The notes under the pieces are model-generated. The model searched no databases, was not told the DNA's origin, and saw only the letters and a list, made by a program, of their open reading frames with translations. Made by a program: the position numbers and the translations under genes. Below are positions 1 through 7,116 of a stretch of DNA of 64,000 bases, in pieces. Location of the stretch: the NCBI GenBank assembly GCA_947631595.1, contig CANRLZ010000001.1:1-64000 (forward strand), written 5' to 3'. Each line of letters begins with the position of its first letter. The stretch's first letter is position 1. The stretch is from an uncultured Oscillospiraceae bacterium. GTDB lineage: Bacteria > Bacillota > Clostridia > Oscillospirales > Oscillospiraceae.

Positions 1-422
1 GCGGCGGAGAGGCGGGAGACGGTGAGGATGGTGCCCTCGGCGGGCTTCATCACCGCCTTGTAGGCGGCGGCCACGCCAAAGTCCAGGGCGATGGCAAAGT
101 CCCGGCCGTCCACCGTGTCCTTGTCCTTCACGCCCTTGGAGAAGCCCCGGAACAGCAGGGAGAGGATCACCCCCGAGTTGCCCCGGGCGCCACGGAGCAG
201 GGCGCTGGCCACCGCGGAGGCGGCGGCGGGGAGGTTGGGGTAGGTCTTGCCCCGCAGCTCGGCGGCGGCGGCGTTGATGGTCATGGACATATTGGTGCCG
301 GTGTCCCCGTCGGGCACGGGGAAGACGTTGAGTTCATTGATCTGCTGCTTGTTGGCGGAGATGGCCGCGGCGCCGTGAAGAACCATGGAGCGGAAGGCGG
401 CGGCGTCAATGGTGGTGATCAT
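1..422 (-). CDS. fakA: FakA/YloV-type DhaL-domain kinase, N-terminal part (truncated by window edge)
   Basis: About 140 residues of the N-terminal domain are present; the rest lies left of the window. The translation contains NVFPVPDGDTGTNM, the Asp-rich metal/ATP site of DhaL (Dak2) domains, followed by GARGNSGVILS. In characterised Firmicutes this DhaL-DegV-like protein is the catalytic subunit of fatty acid kinase, which phosphorylates FakB-bound fatty acids for phospholipid synthesis. ATG at 422 is preceded by an AAAAGGAGG Shine-Dalgarno. It lies 15 bp downstream of the Asp23-family gene, the usual yloU-yloV order. The family call is firm; the kinase role is inferred from homologues. Confidence 0.9.
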   Translation of the reverse strand, partial: MITTIDAAAFRSMVLHGAAAISANKQQINELNVFPVPDGDTGTNMSMTINAAAAELRGKTYPNLPAAASAVASALLRGARGNSGVILSLLFRGFSKGVKDKDTVDGRDFAIALDFGVAAAYKAVMKPAEGTILTVSRLSA

Positions 423-437
423 TTCCGTCCCCTCCTT

Positions 438-785
438 TTAGTTGGTCATCGAGTCGATGCACACGTCCACATTGCGTACCGCCACGCCGGTGAGGCGGGA
501 AACATTGTAGCTCACCTCGTTCATGATGGAGCGGGAGACCGCCATCAGGTTCACCCCGGCGTCCACGATGATGTGGAGCTGGATGGAGACGGTGCCGTCC
601 TCGTTGCACAGGACCTTGACCCCCTTGGACATGGACTCCCGGCGCAGCAGGTGTACCAGCCCGTCCCGCTTGGAGCGGAAGGCCATGCCCTTGACGCCGA
701 AGCAGTTGGTGGCGGCAGCGCCGGTGAGGTTGGTGAAGACATCGGTGGAGATGCGGATCTCGCCCTTGTCGTTGACGATCTTCAT
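438..785 (-). CDS. yloU: Asp23/Gls24 family envelope stress protein (YloU-like)
   Basis: A 115-aa protein, normal length for YloU. It begins MKIVNDKGEIRIS and has the Asp23 pattern: an N-terminal beta region, SKGVKV, then a VSIQLHIIVDAGVNL strand and helix. I chose the ATG at 785 over the longer ORF because AGAAAGGA sits at suitable spacing; an in-frame ATG at 794 is possible but too close to it. The family is linked to envelope stress in some Gram-positives, but the exact role is unknown. It is probably cotranscribed with fakA from the promoter at 885-913. Confidence 0.88.
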   Translation of the reverse strand: MKIVNDKGEIRISTDVFTNLTGAAATNCFGVKGMAFRSKRDGLVHLLRRESMSKGVKVLCNEDGTVSIQLHIIVDAGVNLMAVSRSIMNEVSYNVSRLTGVAVRNVDVCIDSMTN

Positions 786-884
786 AGCAAGCATTCCTTT
801 CTGTGGGCGCTGCGCCGTCCCAGGACCCGGAAGGGGCACGAACAGCTCAGGCGGAATGGATGTGGACATTCTTCCTATCTTCCT

Positions 885-913
885 ATTGTAGTCCATATCG
901 ATGGAAATTACAA
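885..913 (-). promoter_or_regulatory. Sigma-A-like promoter for yloU-fakA
   Basis: On the minus strand TTGTAA and TACAAT are separated by 17 bp, about 100 bp upstream of the yloU start. The match is by eye only. Confidence 0.55.
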
Positions 914-982
914 GAAAAAAAGCGCCGGGCAAGTATTTTTTTCGAAAATACCGCAAACTAGCGGGTACAAGGGGGCGTTTTC

Positions 983-1444
983 ATGGAGCTGGTGGGGGTT
1001 TGGAGCGGCCGGGCTGCCCTGGCGGAGGCGCTGGAGGCCCGGTTGGGGCGGCAGTATACCTTCTTCTCTGGGGCGCACCCCGGGGAGTTCGCCCTGCGGC
1101 CGCCCGGCCTGCTGGTGATTGCCCCGGACGCCATGGGCCTGGCCGGAGCGGGGGTGATCCGCCCCCGGGTGGCACTGGTGCCCGGGGACAGCGTGGACCT
1201 GGCCGGCCGGGTACGGGCGGCGTCGGCGGTGAGCTACGGCCTGGGGCGGCGAAACACCCTGACCCTGTCCAGCCTGGAGGGGGGCAGCGTGTCCGTGGCG
1301 CTCCAGCGGGAGCTGATGACCCTCTCCGGCGCGGGGGTGGAGCGGCAGGAGTGGGTGCTGCCCTACGATCGGGAGCGGCAGAGCCCGGAGGAATTTTTGT
1401 GCCTGGTGGGCGCGCTGCTCCTGCTGGACCAACAGCTGGGTTAG
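983..1444 (+). CDS. Uncharacterised 153-aa protein
   Basis: I do not recognise a named function. The ORF starts at ATG behind AAGGGGGCG and has the high third-position GC of its neighbours, so it is probably real. It contains alternating strand/helix segments, including LLVIAPDAM and GLGRRNTLTLSSL. The latter vaguely recalls a stretch in Mur-ligase-like proteins, but no P-loop is present. There is no signal peptide or clear membrane segment. Its stop overlaps by a few bases the stop of the convergent dnaC-like gene, leaving no room for a terminator. Confidence 0.7.
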   Translation: MELVGVWSGRAALAEALEARLGRQYTFFSGAHPGEFALRPPGLLVIAPDAMGLAGAGVIRPRVALVPGDSVDLAGRVRAASAVSYGLGRRNTLTLSSLEGGSVSVALQRELMTLSGAGVERQEWVLPYDRERQSPEEFLCLVGALLLLDQQLG

Positions 1445-2451
1445 GGGCGCTGCTGGCGCTCCTCTTTTTGCTGCAAGCGGATATCCCGGCCAAAGAAGGG
1501 CAGCTCCTGGAACTCCCCCTCCAGCCGGGAGGCCACCTGGGGTGTGTAGCGGCCCCGGACGGCGTCCATATCCAGGTTGGAGGAGATGACCATGTGCCGT
1601 CCGGCCAGGAGCCGCTGGTTGAGGAGCTGGTAGAGGGCGGACTGGACGAAGGGGGTGGTCATCTCGCTGCCCAGGTCGTCCAGGACCAGAAGGTCGCAGT
1701 TCTCGTACCGCCGCACGTCCTCCCGGCCGGAGCCATCCCCGTCCCGGTTGAACTTTACATCTTCGTATTGCCGCACCAGGTCGCCGGCGGTGGCGTACAC
1801 CGTCCAATAGCCCTGCCCGGCCACCGCCTTGGCGATGCAGGCGGAGAGGAAGGTCTTGCCCAGGCCGGTGCCGCCGTAGAGGTAGAGGTTTTTGGCGGGG
1901 CAGCGGGGGAAGGTCTCGGCGTAGTCCCGGCAGACCTCTGCCACCGCCTCCATCAGACTCCTGTGGGAGGCGCCCAGAGCGGGGTCTACCCCGGCGTCGT
2001 ACCACCGGAGCTGGAAGCGGTCAAAGTCCAGGCGCTCCAGATTCAGCTGTCGGCCCAGCTCCTTCAGGTTCTCCTCCGCGCACAGCCCGGTGACGCAGGA
2101 GCAGGGCTTGCCGTCGTGCCGCCCGGTGTCTCCGCACAGGGGGCACAGCGGGGCGTCCTCCAGCGTCTGGGGGTCGATCCCGGCGGAGCGGAGCAGCTCC
2201 AGGCGGGTCTGCTGGAGCGCCAGGTTCTCCCGCCGGGCGCTCTCCACCGCCGCGGAGGGGTCGGAGCCGTGTTGCAGCGCGGCGGCCACCGCCTGGGCCA
2301 CGGTGCCCTGGATGGCCCGGTCCAACTGCTCCAGCCGGGGGAGCTTCTGGTAGCACTCCCGTGTGAGCGCCGCGTGCCGGGCGGTCTTCTCCTCCCGGGC
2401 GGCGGCCAGACGGCGGTTGGCCTCCCGCCAGTGTTTGGGGTCAAAGGACAT
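1441..2451 (-). CDS. dnaC: DnaC/DnaI-type helicase loader ATPase
   Basis: A 336-aa AAA+ protein. The N-terminal half is helical and ends in a zinc-finger-like C-P-L-C...C-S-C cluster (Cys 103, 106, 117, 119). The C-terminal half carries Walker A GGTGLGKT (about 193-200), Walker B DLLVLDDL (about 253-260) and an SSN sensor region. This is the arrangement of helicase loaders that place DnaB on DNA. It starts 6 bp after the stop of the DnaD-domain gene, so the two are an operon. IstB transposition helpers share the AAA+ fold, but no transposase is nearby. Confidence 0.88.
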   Translation of the reverse strand: MSFDPKHWREANRRLAAAREEKTARHAALTRECYQKLPRLEQLDRAIQGTVAQAVAAALQHGSDPSAAVESARRENLALQQTRLELLRSAGIDPQTLEDAPLCPLCGDTGRHDGKPCSCVTGLCAEENLKELGRQLNLERLDFDRFQLRWYDAGVDPALGASHRSLMEAVAEVCRDYAETFPRCPAKNLYLYGGTGLGKTFLSACIAKAVAGQGYWTVYATAGDLVRQYEDVKFNRDGDGSGREDVRRYENCDLLVLDDLGSEMTTPFVQSALYQLLNQRLLAGRHMVISSNLDMDAVRGRYTPQVASRLEGEFQELPFFGRDIRLQQKEERQQRP

Positions 2452-2457
2452 GGCGCA

Positions 2458-3411
2458 TCACCTCTTTCCGGGGTCGTCCCCGCCGGTGTGTTGGGCCGCC
2501 CGGCGCAGGGCGGCGATGTTCCGGGCGGTGCGGGCGTCCCGCGCGGCCCGGTTTTGGCCGGAGTCGGCCGGGGCGGCGGGGGAGCCGTCCCCGGCGCGGA
2601 CTTCCTCCAGGGAGTGCAGCCCGCGCTCGTGCCACCGGCGCAGGATGGAGTTCAGGTAGGGCCAGGACATGGACTGCTTTTTCATCAGCGTCTTCTGGTA
2701 GGCAAGGTCGATGGTCTCGTCGGGAAAGCCCCAGTCCACCCAGGCGGCGATGTACTCCCGCTCGCGATCCAGGGGCTGGCGGTCCCGGATGCCCAACAGG
2801 GGCAGCAGCGTCCGCTCCCGCCGGTTCAGGCCCTTTTGCGCCTTGAGGAACGCCTCCGCCGCAGGGAGGGTGTCCACCCCGCGGTCGTGCCAGCGGTAGG
2901 CCTCCTTTTTCACCTGGGACATCCGGGGGCGGCGCCCCGGGCCGCTCTTGCGCTCGGTCTCCTCCACGCACCAGCCGGTGAGGAGGTAGATCACCTCCGC
3001 CGGCAGGCCCAGGTAGTCGTAGATGGAGTAGAGGGTCTTCAGGTCGGCGGGGGAGAGCTTCGCCCCCAGGGAGCGCTCCACCTGGCGCTGGAGGGCGGCA
3101 AAGTCGCCGTCCTGGGTGAGCGCCTGGGTCACGTCCTGGGTGTTGTACTCCGGCGGCCTGTCGTCCCGGAGGGGCCGCCCGGGGGCGGCCGGGGCGGGGG
3201 CGACCAGCCCGGCGTTCTGGAGGGCGGCGTAGGCCGCGTCCAGCCGGCCCTGGCTCCAGTCCAGCGCCTGTCGGGCCTGGGCCAGCTCTCCGCCGTGGCG
3301 GAGCAGCGCCAAATAGAGCAGGCCGGCGTCGCCGCTTCCCAGCGCCAAGAGCTTGTCGGCGGTCTCCGCCGTGAGCGATACCACCCCGCCGGGCAGCGCT
3401 ACCGTGGCCAT
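2458..3411 (-). CDS. dnaD: DnaD-domain primosomal replication protein
   Basis: A 317-aa protein with two DnaB_2/DnaD C-terminal-type modules. One is around LKTLYSIYDYLGLPAEVI and the second ends in SWPYLNSILRRWHERGL, close to the YxxxI-W signature of these DNA-remodelling modules. Such proteins help open DNA and recruit the helicase loader and DnaB at origins or stalled forks. I chose ATG 3411 (MATVALPGG) because AAAGGAGGG precedes it; the longer ORF in the track lacks a site. It heads an operon with dnaC. The C-terminal tail is Ala/Arg-rich and probably disordered. Confidence 0.85.
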   Translation of the reverse strand: MATVALPGGVVSLTAETADKLLALGSGDAGLLYLALLRHGGELAQARQALDWSQGRLDAAYAALQNAGLVAPAPAAPGRPLRDDRPPEYNTQDVTQALTQDGDFAALQRQVERSLGAKLSPADLKTLYSIYDYLGLPAEVIYLLTGWCVEETERKSGPGRRPRMSQVKKEAYRWHDRGVDTLPAAEAFLKAQKGLNRRERTLLPLLGIRDRQPLDREREYIAAWVDWGFPDETIDLAYQKTLMKKQSMSWPYLNSILRRWHERGLHSLEEVRAGDGSPAAPADSGQNRAARDARTARNIAALRRAAQHTGGDDPGKR

Positions 3412-3460
3412 GGAACTCCCTCCTTTCCCCCGATTTTCCCAAACTTCCACAGTTACCACC

Positions 3461-3489
3461 ATTATACATGATTTTCCGCCCCAGGTAAA
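3461..3489 (-). promoter_or_regulatory. Promoter for dnaD-dnaC
   Basis: Minus-strand TTTACC and TATAAT are separated by 17 bp, about 50 bp upstream of the dnaD start. Confidence 0.6.
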
Positions 3490-3517
3490 CGGTAAATTTT
3501 TTTGCCCGCCCGCCCGG

Positions 3518-3546
3518 TTGACAAGGGCGAGGCCGGGGGATATAAT
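3518..3546 (+). promoter_or_regulatory. Consensus sigma-A promoter for tatD
   Basis: TTGACA, 17 bp, TATAAT: a perfect match to both hexamers, about 50 bp upstream of the tatD start. It is divergent from the dnaD promoter. Confidence 0.8.
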
Positions 3547-3594
3547 CGGCCACAGCGGGAAATTTCCCGGTTTTCACGAGGGGAGGGTCCAGGA

Positions 3595-4365
3595 TTGCGC
3601 CTTTTTGACACCCACGCCCACTATGTTTCCGGCGCCTTCAACGCCGACCGGGACGAAGTCGTGGCCGCCCTGCCGGAGCGGGGGGTGACCCGCACCGTCT
3701 GCCCCGGGGACGACCTGGACGCGTCTGCCCGGGCGGTGGAGCTGGCCGCCAAGTACCCCCACGTCTACGCCGCCGTGGGCGTCCACCCGGAGGAGTGCGA
3801 AGGCTGGGGGGCGGAGATGATGGAGGCGGTGCGCGCCCTGGCCCGAAAGCCCAAGGTGGTGGCCATCGGGGAGATCGGCCTGGACTACCACTGGCCCAAC
3901 AACCCGCCCCGGGAGCTGCAAAAGCGCGCCTTCCACGACCAGCTCGCCCTGGCCGGGGAGCTGGGCCTGCCCGCCATCGTCCACGACCGGGAGGCCCACG
4001 GGGACAGCCTGGCGGTGGTGCGGGAGCACCCCGGCGTCCGGGGGGTGTTCCACTGCTACTCCGGCTCGGCGGAGGACGCCAAGACCCTCCTGCGCCTGGG
4101 GTGGTATCTGTCCTTCACCGGCGTCATCACCTACAAAAATGCCCGGAAGGCCCTGGAGGTGATCCAGGCCGTTCCCCTGGAGCGGATCATGGTGGAGACG
4201 GACTCCCCCTACCTCACCCCGGAGCCGTACCGGGGCCGCCGCAACGACTCGGGGTACGTCCATCTGGTGGCGGAGAAGATCGCCCAGGTGAAGGGCCTCA
4301 CCGTGGAGGAGGTGGCGGAGGCCACCTACCAAAACGCCCTCGCCTTTTTCGCCATTTCGGAGTAA
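3595..4365 (+). CDS. tatD: TatD family metal-dependent deoxyribonuclease
   Basis: A 256-aa TIM-barrel amidohydrolase-like protein. It begins MRLFDTHAH, the metal-binding HxH motif, followed by GEIGLDYH, a conserved IVHDREA, FHCYSGS and ETDSPYL with the catalytic Asp. Family members hydrolyse DNA or RNA 3' ends using divalent metals. TTG at 3595 is the likely start: it follows GAGGGGAGGG and puts DTHAH at the expected extreme N-terminus, while the longer ORF reads through the promoter and leader. The neighbouring radical SAM gene is a known partner of this subgroup. Confidence 0.92.
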   Translation: MRLFDTHAHYVSGAFNADRDEVVAALPERGVTRTVCPGDDLDASARAVELAAKYPHVYAAVGVHPEECEGWGAEMMEAVRALARKPKVVAIGEIGLDYHWPNNPPRELQKRAFHDQLALAGELGLPAIVHDREAHGDSLAVVREHPGVRGVFHCYSGSAEDAKTLLRLGWYLSFTGVITYKNARKALEVIQAVPLERIMVETDSPYLTPEPYRGRRNDSGYVHLVAEKIAQVKGLTVEEVAEATYQNALAFFAISE

Positions 4366-4419
4366 ACGAAGGTGGGCCTGGACAGAGCCAGACCCACCGG
4401 ATCAAAGGAGCGATGTACC

Positions 4420-5037
4420 ATGATGACCATTTCCTACGAGTACGAAGGGGCGCTCTACGTCAACCTCACCAACCGCTGCGACTGCGCCTGCGTCTTCTGC
4501 CTGCGCCACAACGGCCACAAGGGCAGCATCTACGCCGACGACCTGTGGCTGGATCACGAGCCCACGGTGGAGGAGGCCCTGGACGACCTCCTCGCCCGGG
4601 ATCTCCCCAGCTACCGGGAGCTGGTGTTCTGCGGCTTTGGCGAACCCATCTTCCGCTGGGACGACATCGCCCGGATCGTGGACGCGCTGAAGGCGAAGGT
4701 GCCGGGGCTGCCCCCGGTGCGGATCAACACCAACGGCCACGGCAACCTCATCCACGGCCGGGACATCACCCCGGAGATGGCCGGGCGGATCGACACCCTC
4801 TCCATCTCCCTCAACGGCTCCACCGCGGAGGAGTACTGCGCCGTCACCCAGCCCCGTGACGGGGCGGCGGCCTGGGAGGCCATGCTGGAGTTCACCCGCC
4901 TAGCCGCCCGGCACGTCCCCCATGTGGTGATGACCGTGGTGGACAAGGACAAGACCCCGGCGGATATCGCCGCCGACCGCGCCCTGGCCGAGCGCCTGGG
5001 GGCGACCCTCCGGGTGCGGGCGTACATCCCCGATTAA
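4420..5037 (+). CDS. TatD-linked radical SAM protein
   Basis: A 205-aa radical SAM enzyme with CDCACVFC (Cys 20, 24, 27; CxxxCxxC) ligating the 4Fe-4S cluster, then FCGFGEP and RINTNG motifs for SAM binding. It is short and carries no extra Fe-S domain. The composition and position match the TatD-associated radical SAM family, whose substrate is unknown. ATG 4420 follows AAAGGAG; the track ORF start is too far upstream. It lies 54 bp after tatD and is probably cotranscribed. Its stop overlaps the stop of the convergent 39-aa ORF. Confidence 0.88.
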   Translation: MMTISYEYEGALYVNLTNRCDCACVFCLRHNGHKGSIYADDLWLDHEPTVEEALDDLLARDLPSYRELVFCGFGEPIFRWDDIARIVDALKAKVPGLPPVRINTNGHGNLIHGRDITPEMAGRIDTLSISLNGSTAEEYCAVTQPRDGAAAWEAMLEFTRLAARHVPHVVMTVVDKDKTPADIAADRALAERLGATLRVRAYIPD

Positions 5038-5153
5038 GCCGCCTCGTCGATCTCCTTCCGCGCCTCGGCCTCGTTGTCCGCGGAGAACTGAAACGCCCCC
5101 GCCAGATAGACCTCCACGTGCCCGTTCACATACCGAAGTTCATACCCGTTCAT
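5034..5153 (-). CDS. Small 39-aa protein with hairpin-embedded ribosome-binding site
   Basis: This ORF is too short for the supplied track. The translation is MNGYELRYVNGHVEVYLAGA... ending in ...EIDEAA: a short beta-hairpin-like segment, then an acidic helix (FSADNEAEARKEIDEA). AGGAGG lies 7 bp before the ATG. Codon use resembles the real genes around it. It is downstream of uraA on the same strand, and its Shine-Dalgarno is the 3' arm of a 13-bp hairpin. Function unknown. Confidence 0.6.
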   Translation of the reverse strand: MNGYELRYVNGHVEVYLAGAFQFSADNEAEARKEIDEAA

Positions 5154-5157
5154 AACA

Positions 5158-5211
5158 AAACCTCCTATCCGTCCGTACCGCTTCCTTACGGTACTTTAGG
5201 ATAGGAGGTTT
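5158..5211 (-). promoter_or_regulatory. Long hairpin between uraA and the 39-aa ORF, sequestering its Shine-Dalgarno
   Basis: AACCTCCTATCC (5159-5170) pairs perfectly with GGATAGGAGGTT (5199-5210), extended by one A-T pair. An inner GTACCG/CGGTAC stem is separated from it by a 4-nt/4-nt internal loop. Read on the minus strand the hairpin is followed by TTTTGTT, so it may be the uraA terminator. Its 3' arm is also the AGGAGG of the 39-aa ORF. Confidence 0.7.
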
Positions 5212-5247
5212 GCTGTCCCATAAAACGGACTATTTAGAATGCAGGGA

Positions 5248-6615
5248 TCAATATTTGCCCAGGTTGCCGGAGTCGCCGCCGCCCTGGAACTCGTAGTCCT
5301 TGCCGGGGAGGATGGCGTTGAGCAGGATGCCGGCGATGGCGGCGATGGCCAGGCCGGTGAGGGTGATGGAGGCGCCGCCCACCTGGAAGGTGAGGCCGCT
5401 GGAGAAGCCCAGGCCGCAGACCAGGACGGTGGCGGCGATGATGAGGTTCCGGGACTTGGTGAAGTCCACCCGGTTCTCCACCAGGTTCCGCACGCCGATG
5501 GCGGAGATCATACCGTAGAGGATGAAGCTCACGCCGCCGATGATGGCGGAGGGGATGGAGCCGATGAAGGCGGCGAACAGGGGGGAGAAGGAGAGGATCA
5601 GGGCGTAGAGGGCGGCCAGGCGGATGACCCTGGGGTCATACACCCGGCTGAGCACCAGCACGCCGGTGTTCTCGCCGTAGGTGGTGTTGGCCGGGCCGCC
5701 GAACAGACCGGCCAGGGAGGTGGCAAGGCCGTCGCCGATGAGGGTGCGGTGCAGGCCGGGGTCGGCCAGGTAGTTCTCGCCCACGGTGGCGGAGATGGCG
5801 GACATATCGCCGATGTGCTCCATCATGGAGGCGATGGCGATGGGGGCCATCACCAGGATGGCGGAGAGGTCGAACTTGGCGATGGAGCCGGTGAAGTCGG
5901 TGAAGAAGGGCTGGAGGCCCAGCACCTGGGAACCCTGCATGCCGGAGAAGTCAATGAGCTGGGGACCGCCGGCCAGGGTGACGATGAGGGCGACTACGTA
6001 GCTGCCCACCACGCCCAGGAGGATGGGGATGATCTTCACCATGCCCTTGCCCCAGATGTTGGCCACGATGATGATGGCCATGGCCACCAGGGCCAGCCAC
6101 CAGCAGGAGGAGGCGTTGTTGATGGCGGAGGGCGCCAGGTTCAGGCCGATGCAGATGATGATGGGGCCGGTGACCACCGGGGGCAGGAAGCGCATGACCT
6201 TGTTCACGCCCACCAGCTTGACCAGCAGCGCCAGAACCAGGTAGAGAAGTCCGGCCACCACGATACCGCCGCAGGTGTACTGGAGCTTTTCCGCCGGCTC
6301 CATGGTGGCGTAGATGCCGTCGCTGAGCTTGCTCATGGTCTCAAACCCGCCCAGGAAGGCGAAGGAGGAACCCAGGAAAGCGGGCACCTTCAGCTTGGAG
6401 CAGACGTGGAACAGCAGCGTGCCGAACCCGGCGAAGAACAGGGTGGTCTGGATGGACAGGGGCAGGCCGTAGCCCTGGACCAGGATGGGCACCAGGATGG
6501 TGGCGCCGAACATGGCGAACATGTGCTGAAGCCCCAGGATCAGCATCTTGGGCACGCCCAGCGCCCGGGCGTCCCGGACAGGCTCGGCGCCCACGTTTTT
6601 GACCTTCTCGCTCAT
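5248..6615 (-). CDS. uraA: Uracil permease, NCS2 family
   Basis: A 455-aa polytopic membrane protein of the nucleobase:cation symporter-2 family. It has about 14 hydrophobic segments, including the half-helix regions SSFAFLGGFE, MEHIGDMSAIS and NTTYGENTGVLVLSRVYDP; the last is close to the UraA signature and distinguishes it from xanthine/urate permeases. It imports uracil for salvage. I chose ATG 6615 (MSEKVKN) because AAGGAG precedes it. Expression is probably controlled by the attenuator in its leader. Confidence 0.93.
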   Translation of the reverse strand: MSEKVKNVGAEPVRDARALGVPKMLILGLQHMFAMFGATILVPILVQGYGLPLSIQTTLFFAGFGTLLFHVCSKLKVPAFLGSSFAFLGGFETMSKLSDGIYATMEPAEKLQYTCGGIVVAGLLYLVLALLVKLVGVNKVMRFLPPVVTGPIIICIGLNLAPSAINNASSCWWLALVAMAIIIVANIWGKGMVKIIPILLGVVGSYVVALIVTLAGGPQLIDFSGMQGSQVLGLQPFFTDFTGSIAKFDLSAILVMAPIAIASMMEHIGDMSAISATVGENYLADPGLHRTLIGDGLATSLAGLFGGPANTTYGENTGVLVLSRVYDPRVIRLAALYALILSFSPLFAAFIGSIPSAIIGGVSFILYGMISAIGVRNLVENRVDFTKSRNLIIAATVLVCGLGFSSGLTFQVGGASITLTGLAIAAIAGILLNAILPGKDYEFQGGGDSGNLGKY

Positions 6616-6642
6616 TTTACCGTTCTCCTTTCTCATTTGAGC

Positions 6643-6667
6643 AAAAAAATACCGGCTCTAAGCCGGT
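6643..6667 (-). terminator. Attenuator terminator in the uraA leader
   Basis: On the minus strand ACCGGCT-TAG-AGCCGGT is followed by ATTTTTTT. The stem is 7 bp, the loop 3 nt, and the T-run 7 nt. It lies 28 bp upstream of the uraA ATG. The loop TAG is the stop codon of the leader ORF. Confidence 0.85.
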
Positions 6668-6747
6668 GACAGAGAAAAGGAAAGGAAACGGGAAAAGACG
6701 ACCATGCCCGGCCGCGACAGCGTGACGTTCTCGCTCTTGGTAAACAT
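6658..6747 (-). CDS. Putative uraA leader peptide (29 codons)
   Basis: The ORF is ATG TTT ACC AAG ... CCG GCT TAG, giving MFTKSENVTLSRPGMVVFSRFLSF... and it is not in the track because of its size. GGGAGGGGAG precedes the ATG at 5-8 bp. The last third is pyrimidine-rich (GTCGTCTTTTCCCGTTTCC on the RNA-like strand). The stop codon is exactly the loop of the terminator hairpin, so a ribosome finishing the ORF would cover the hairpin. This resembles the E. coli pyrBI leader. Function is inferred. Confidence 0.65.
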   Translation of the reverse strand: MFTKSENVTLSRPGMVVFSRFLSFSLSPA

Positions 6748-6778
6748 GGCGCTCCCCTCCCTTCACTCACTTCCAGGT

Positions 6779-6807
6779 ATTCTACCACACTCCCCGGAAA
6801 AAGGCAA
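6779..6807 (-). promoter_or_regulatory. Promoter for the uraA leader
   Basis: Minus-strand TTGCCT and TAGAAT are 17 bp apart. They would start a leader of about 155 nt containing the leader ORF and attenuator. Confidence 0.65.
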
Positions 6808-6841
6808 TACCGAAAAAACCCACAAATCCCCCGCCACGCAC

Positions 6842-7012
6842 TCACTCCCCCTTGTCCATATGGCTCAGAGCGAACAGGATGCACTGGTTGATGAGTTCGT
6901 TGCGGCTGATGTCGAACTCCGCCGCCCGGCGGTCCACCTCCGCCAGAAGATCCAGGGGGAGGCGCATGGAGATGACTTCCTTTTCCGGCTTTTTGGGCAA
7001 AAATTTTTCCAT
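6842..7012 (-). CDS. Ribbon-helix-helix (CopG/Arc-type) small regulator
   Basis: A 56-aa protein. VISMRLPLDLLAEVDRRAAEFDISRNELINQCILFALSHM fits the beta-strand/helix/helix pattern of RHH dimers, with MRLPLDLLAEVD as strand and first helix and SRNELINQ starting the second helix. I chose ATG 7012 because GAGGAGGG precedes it; the track extends upstream through the promoter. It is divergent from the surface-protein gene. The intergenic region contains four related half-sites, so autoregulation and control of the neighbour are likely. It could instead be an antitoxin-like RHH, but no toxin gene is adjacent. Confidence 0.8.
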   Translation of the reverse strand: MEKFLPKKPEKEVISMRLPLDLLAEVDRRAAEFDISRNELINQCILFALSHMDKGE

Positions 7013-7027
7013 GGCAGATCCCTCCTC

Positions 7028-7056
7028 TTGACAAATTATATTCGATATGCTACCAT
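7028..7056 (+). promoter_or_regulatory. Promoter for the S-layer/BspA-like gene
   Basis: TTGACA, 17 bp, TACCAT. The first operator half-site (TATTCGA, 7039-7045) lies in the spacer. Confidence 0.6.
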
Positions 7057-7093
7057 CACAACATATTCTAATTATGATATCGAATATAGAATA
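7038..7093. promoter_or_regulatory. Operator-like array of four half-sites between divergent genes
   Basis: ATATTCGATAT (7038-7048) and its perfect inverse ATATCGAATAT (7077-7087) form an 11-bp inverted repeat with a 28-bp spacer. A second related pair, TATTCTA (7064-7070) and TAGAATA (7087-7093), is interleaved with it. Half-sites therefore read forward, forward, reverse, reverse. The AT-rich array is exceptional in this GC-rich window and overlaps promoters in both directions. Confidence 0.7.
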
Positions 7094-7116
7094 CATACGC
7101 AAAAGGAGGCACCACC

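Noticed and set aside
901-3471. Long plus-strand ORF of 856 aa in the track
   Set aside because: Shadow of the minus-strand dnaC and dnaD genes; Gly/Pro/Arg-rich composition without domains, typical of antisense frames in high-GC DNA.
6842-7012. RHH protein as antitoxin of a toxin-antitoxin pair
   Set aside because: No small toxin-like ORF overlaps or follows it on the minus strand; the next gene there is the uraA leader with its own promoter.
6633-7034. 133-aa minus-strand ORF across the uraA leader
   Set aside because: It crosses the uraA leader promoter, is out of frame with the RHH gene and has no plausible start; the 29-codon leader ORF has better signals.
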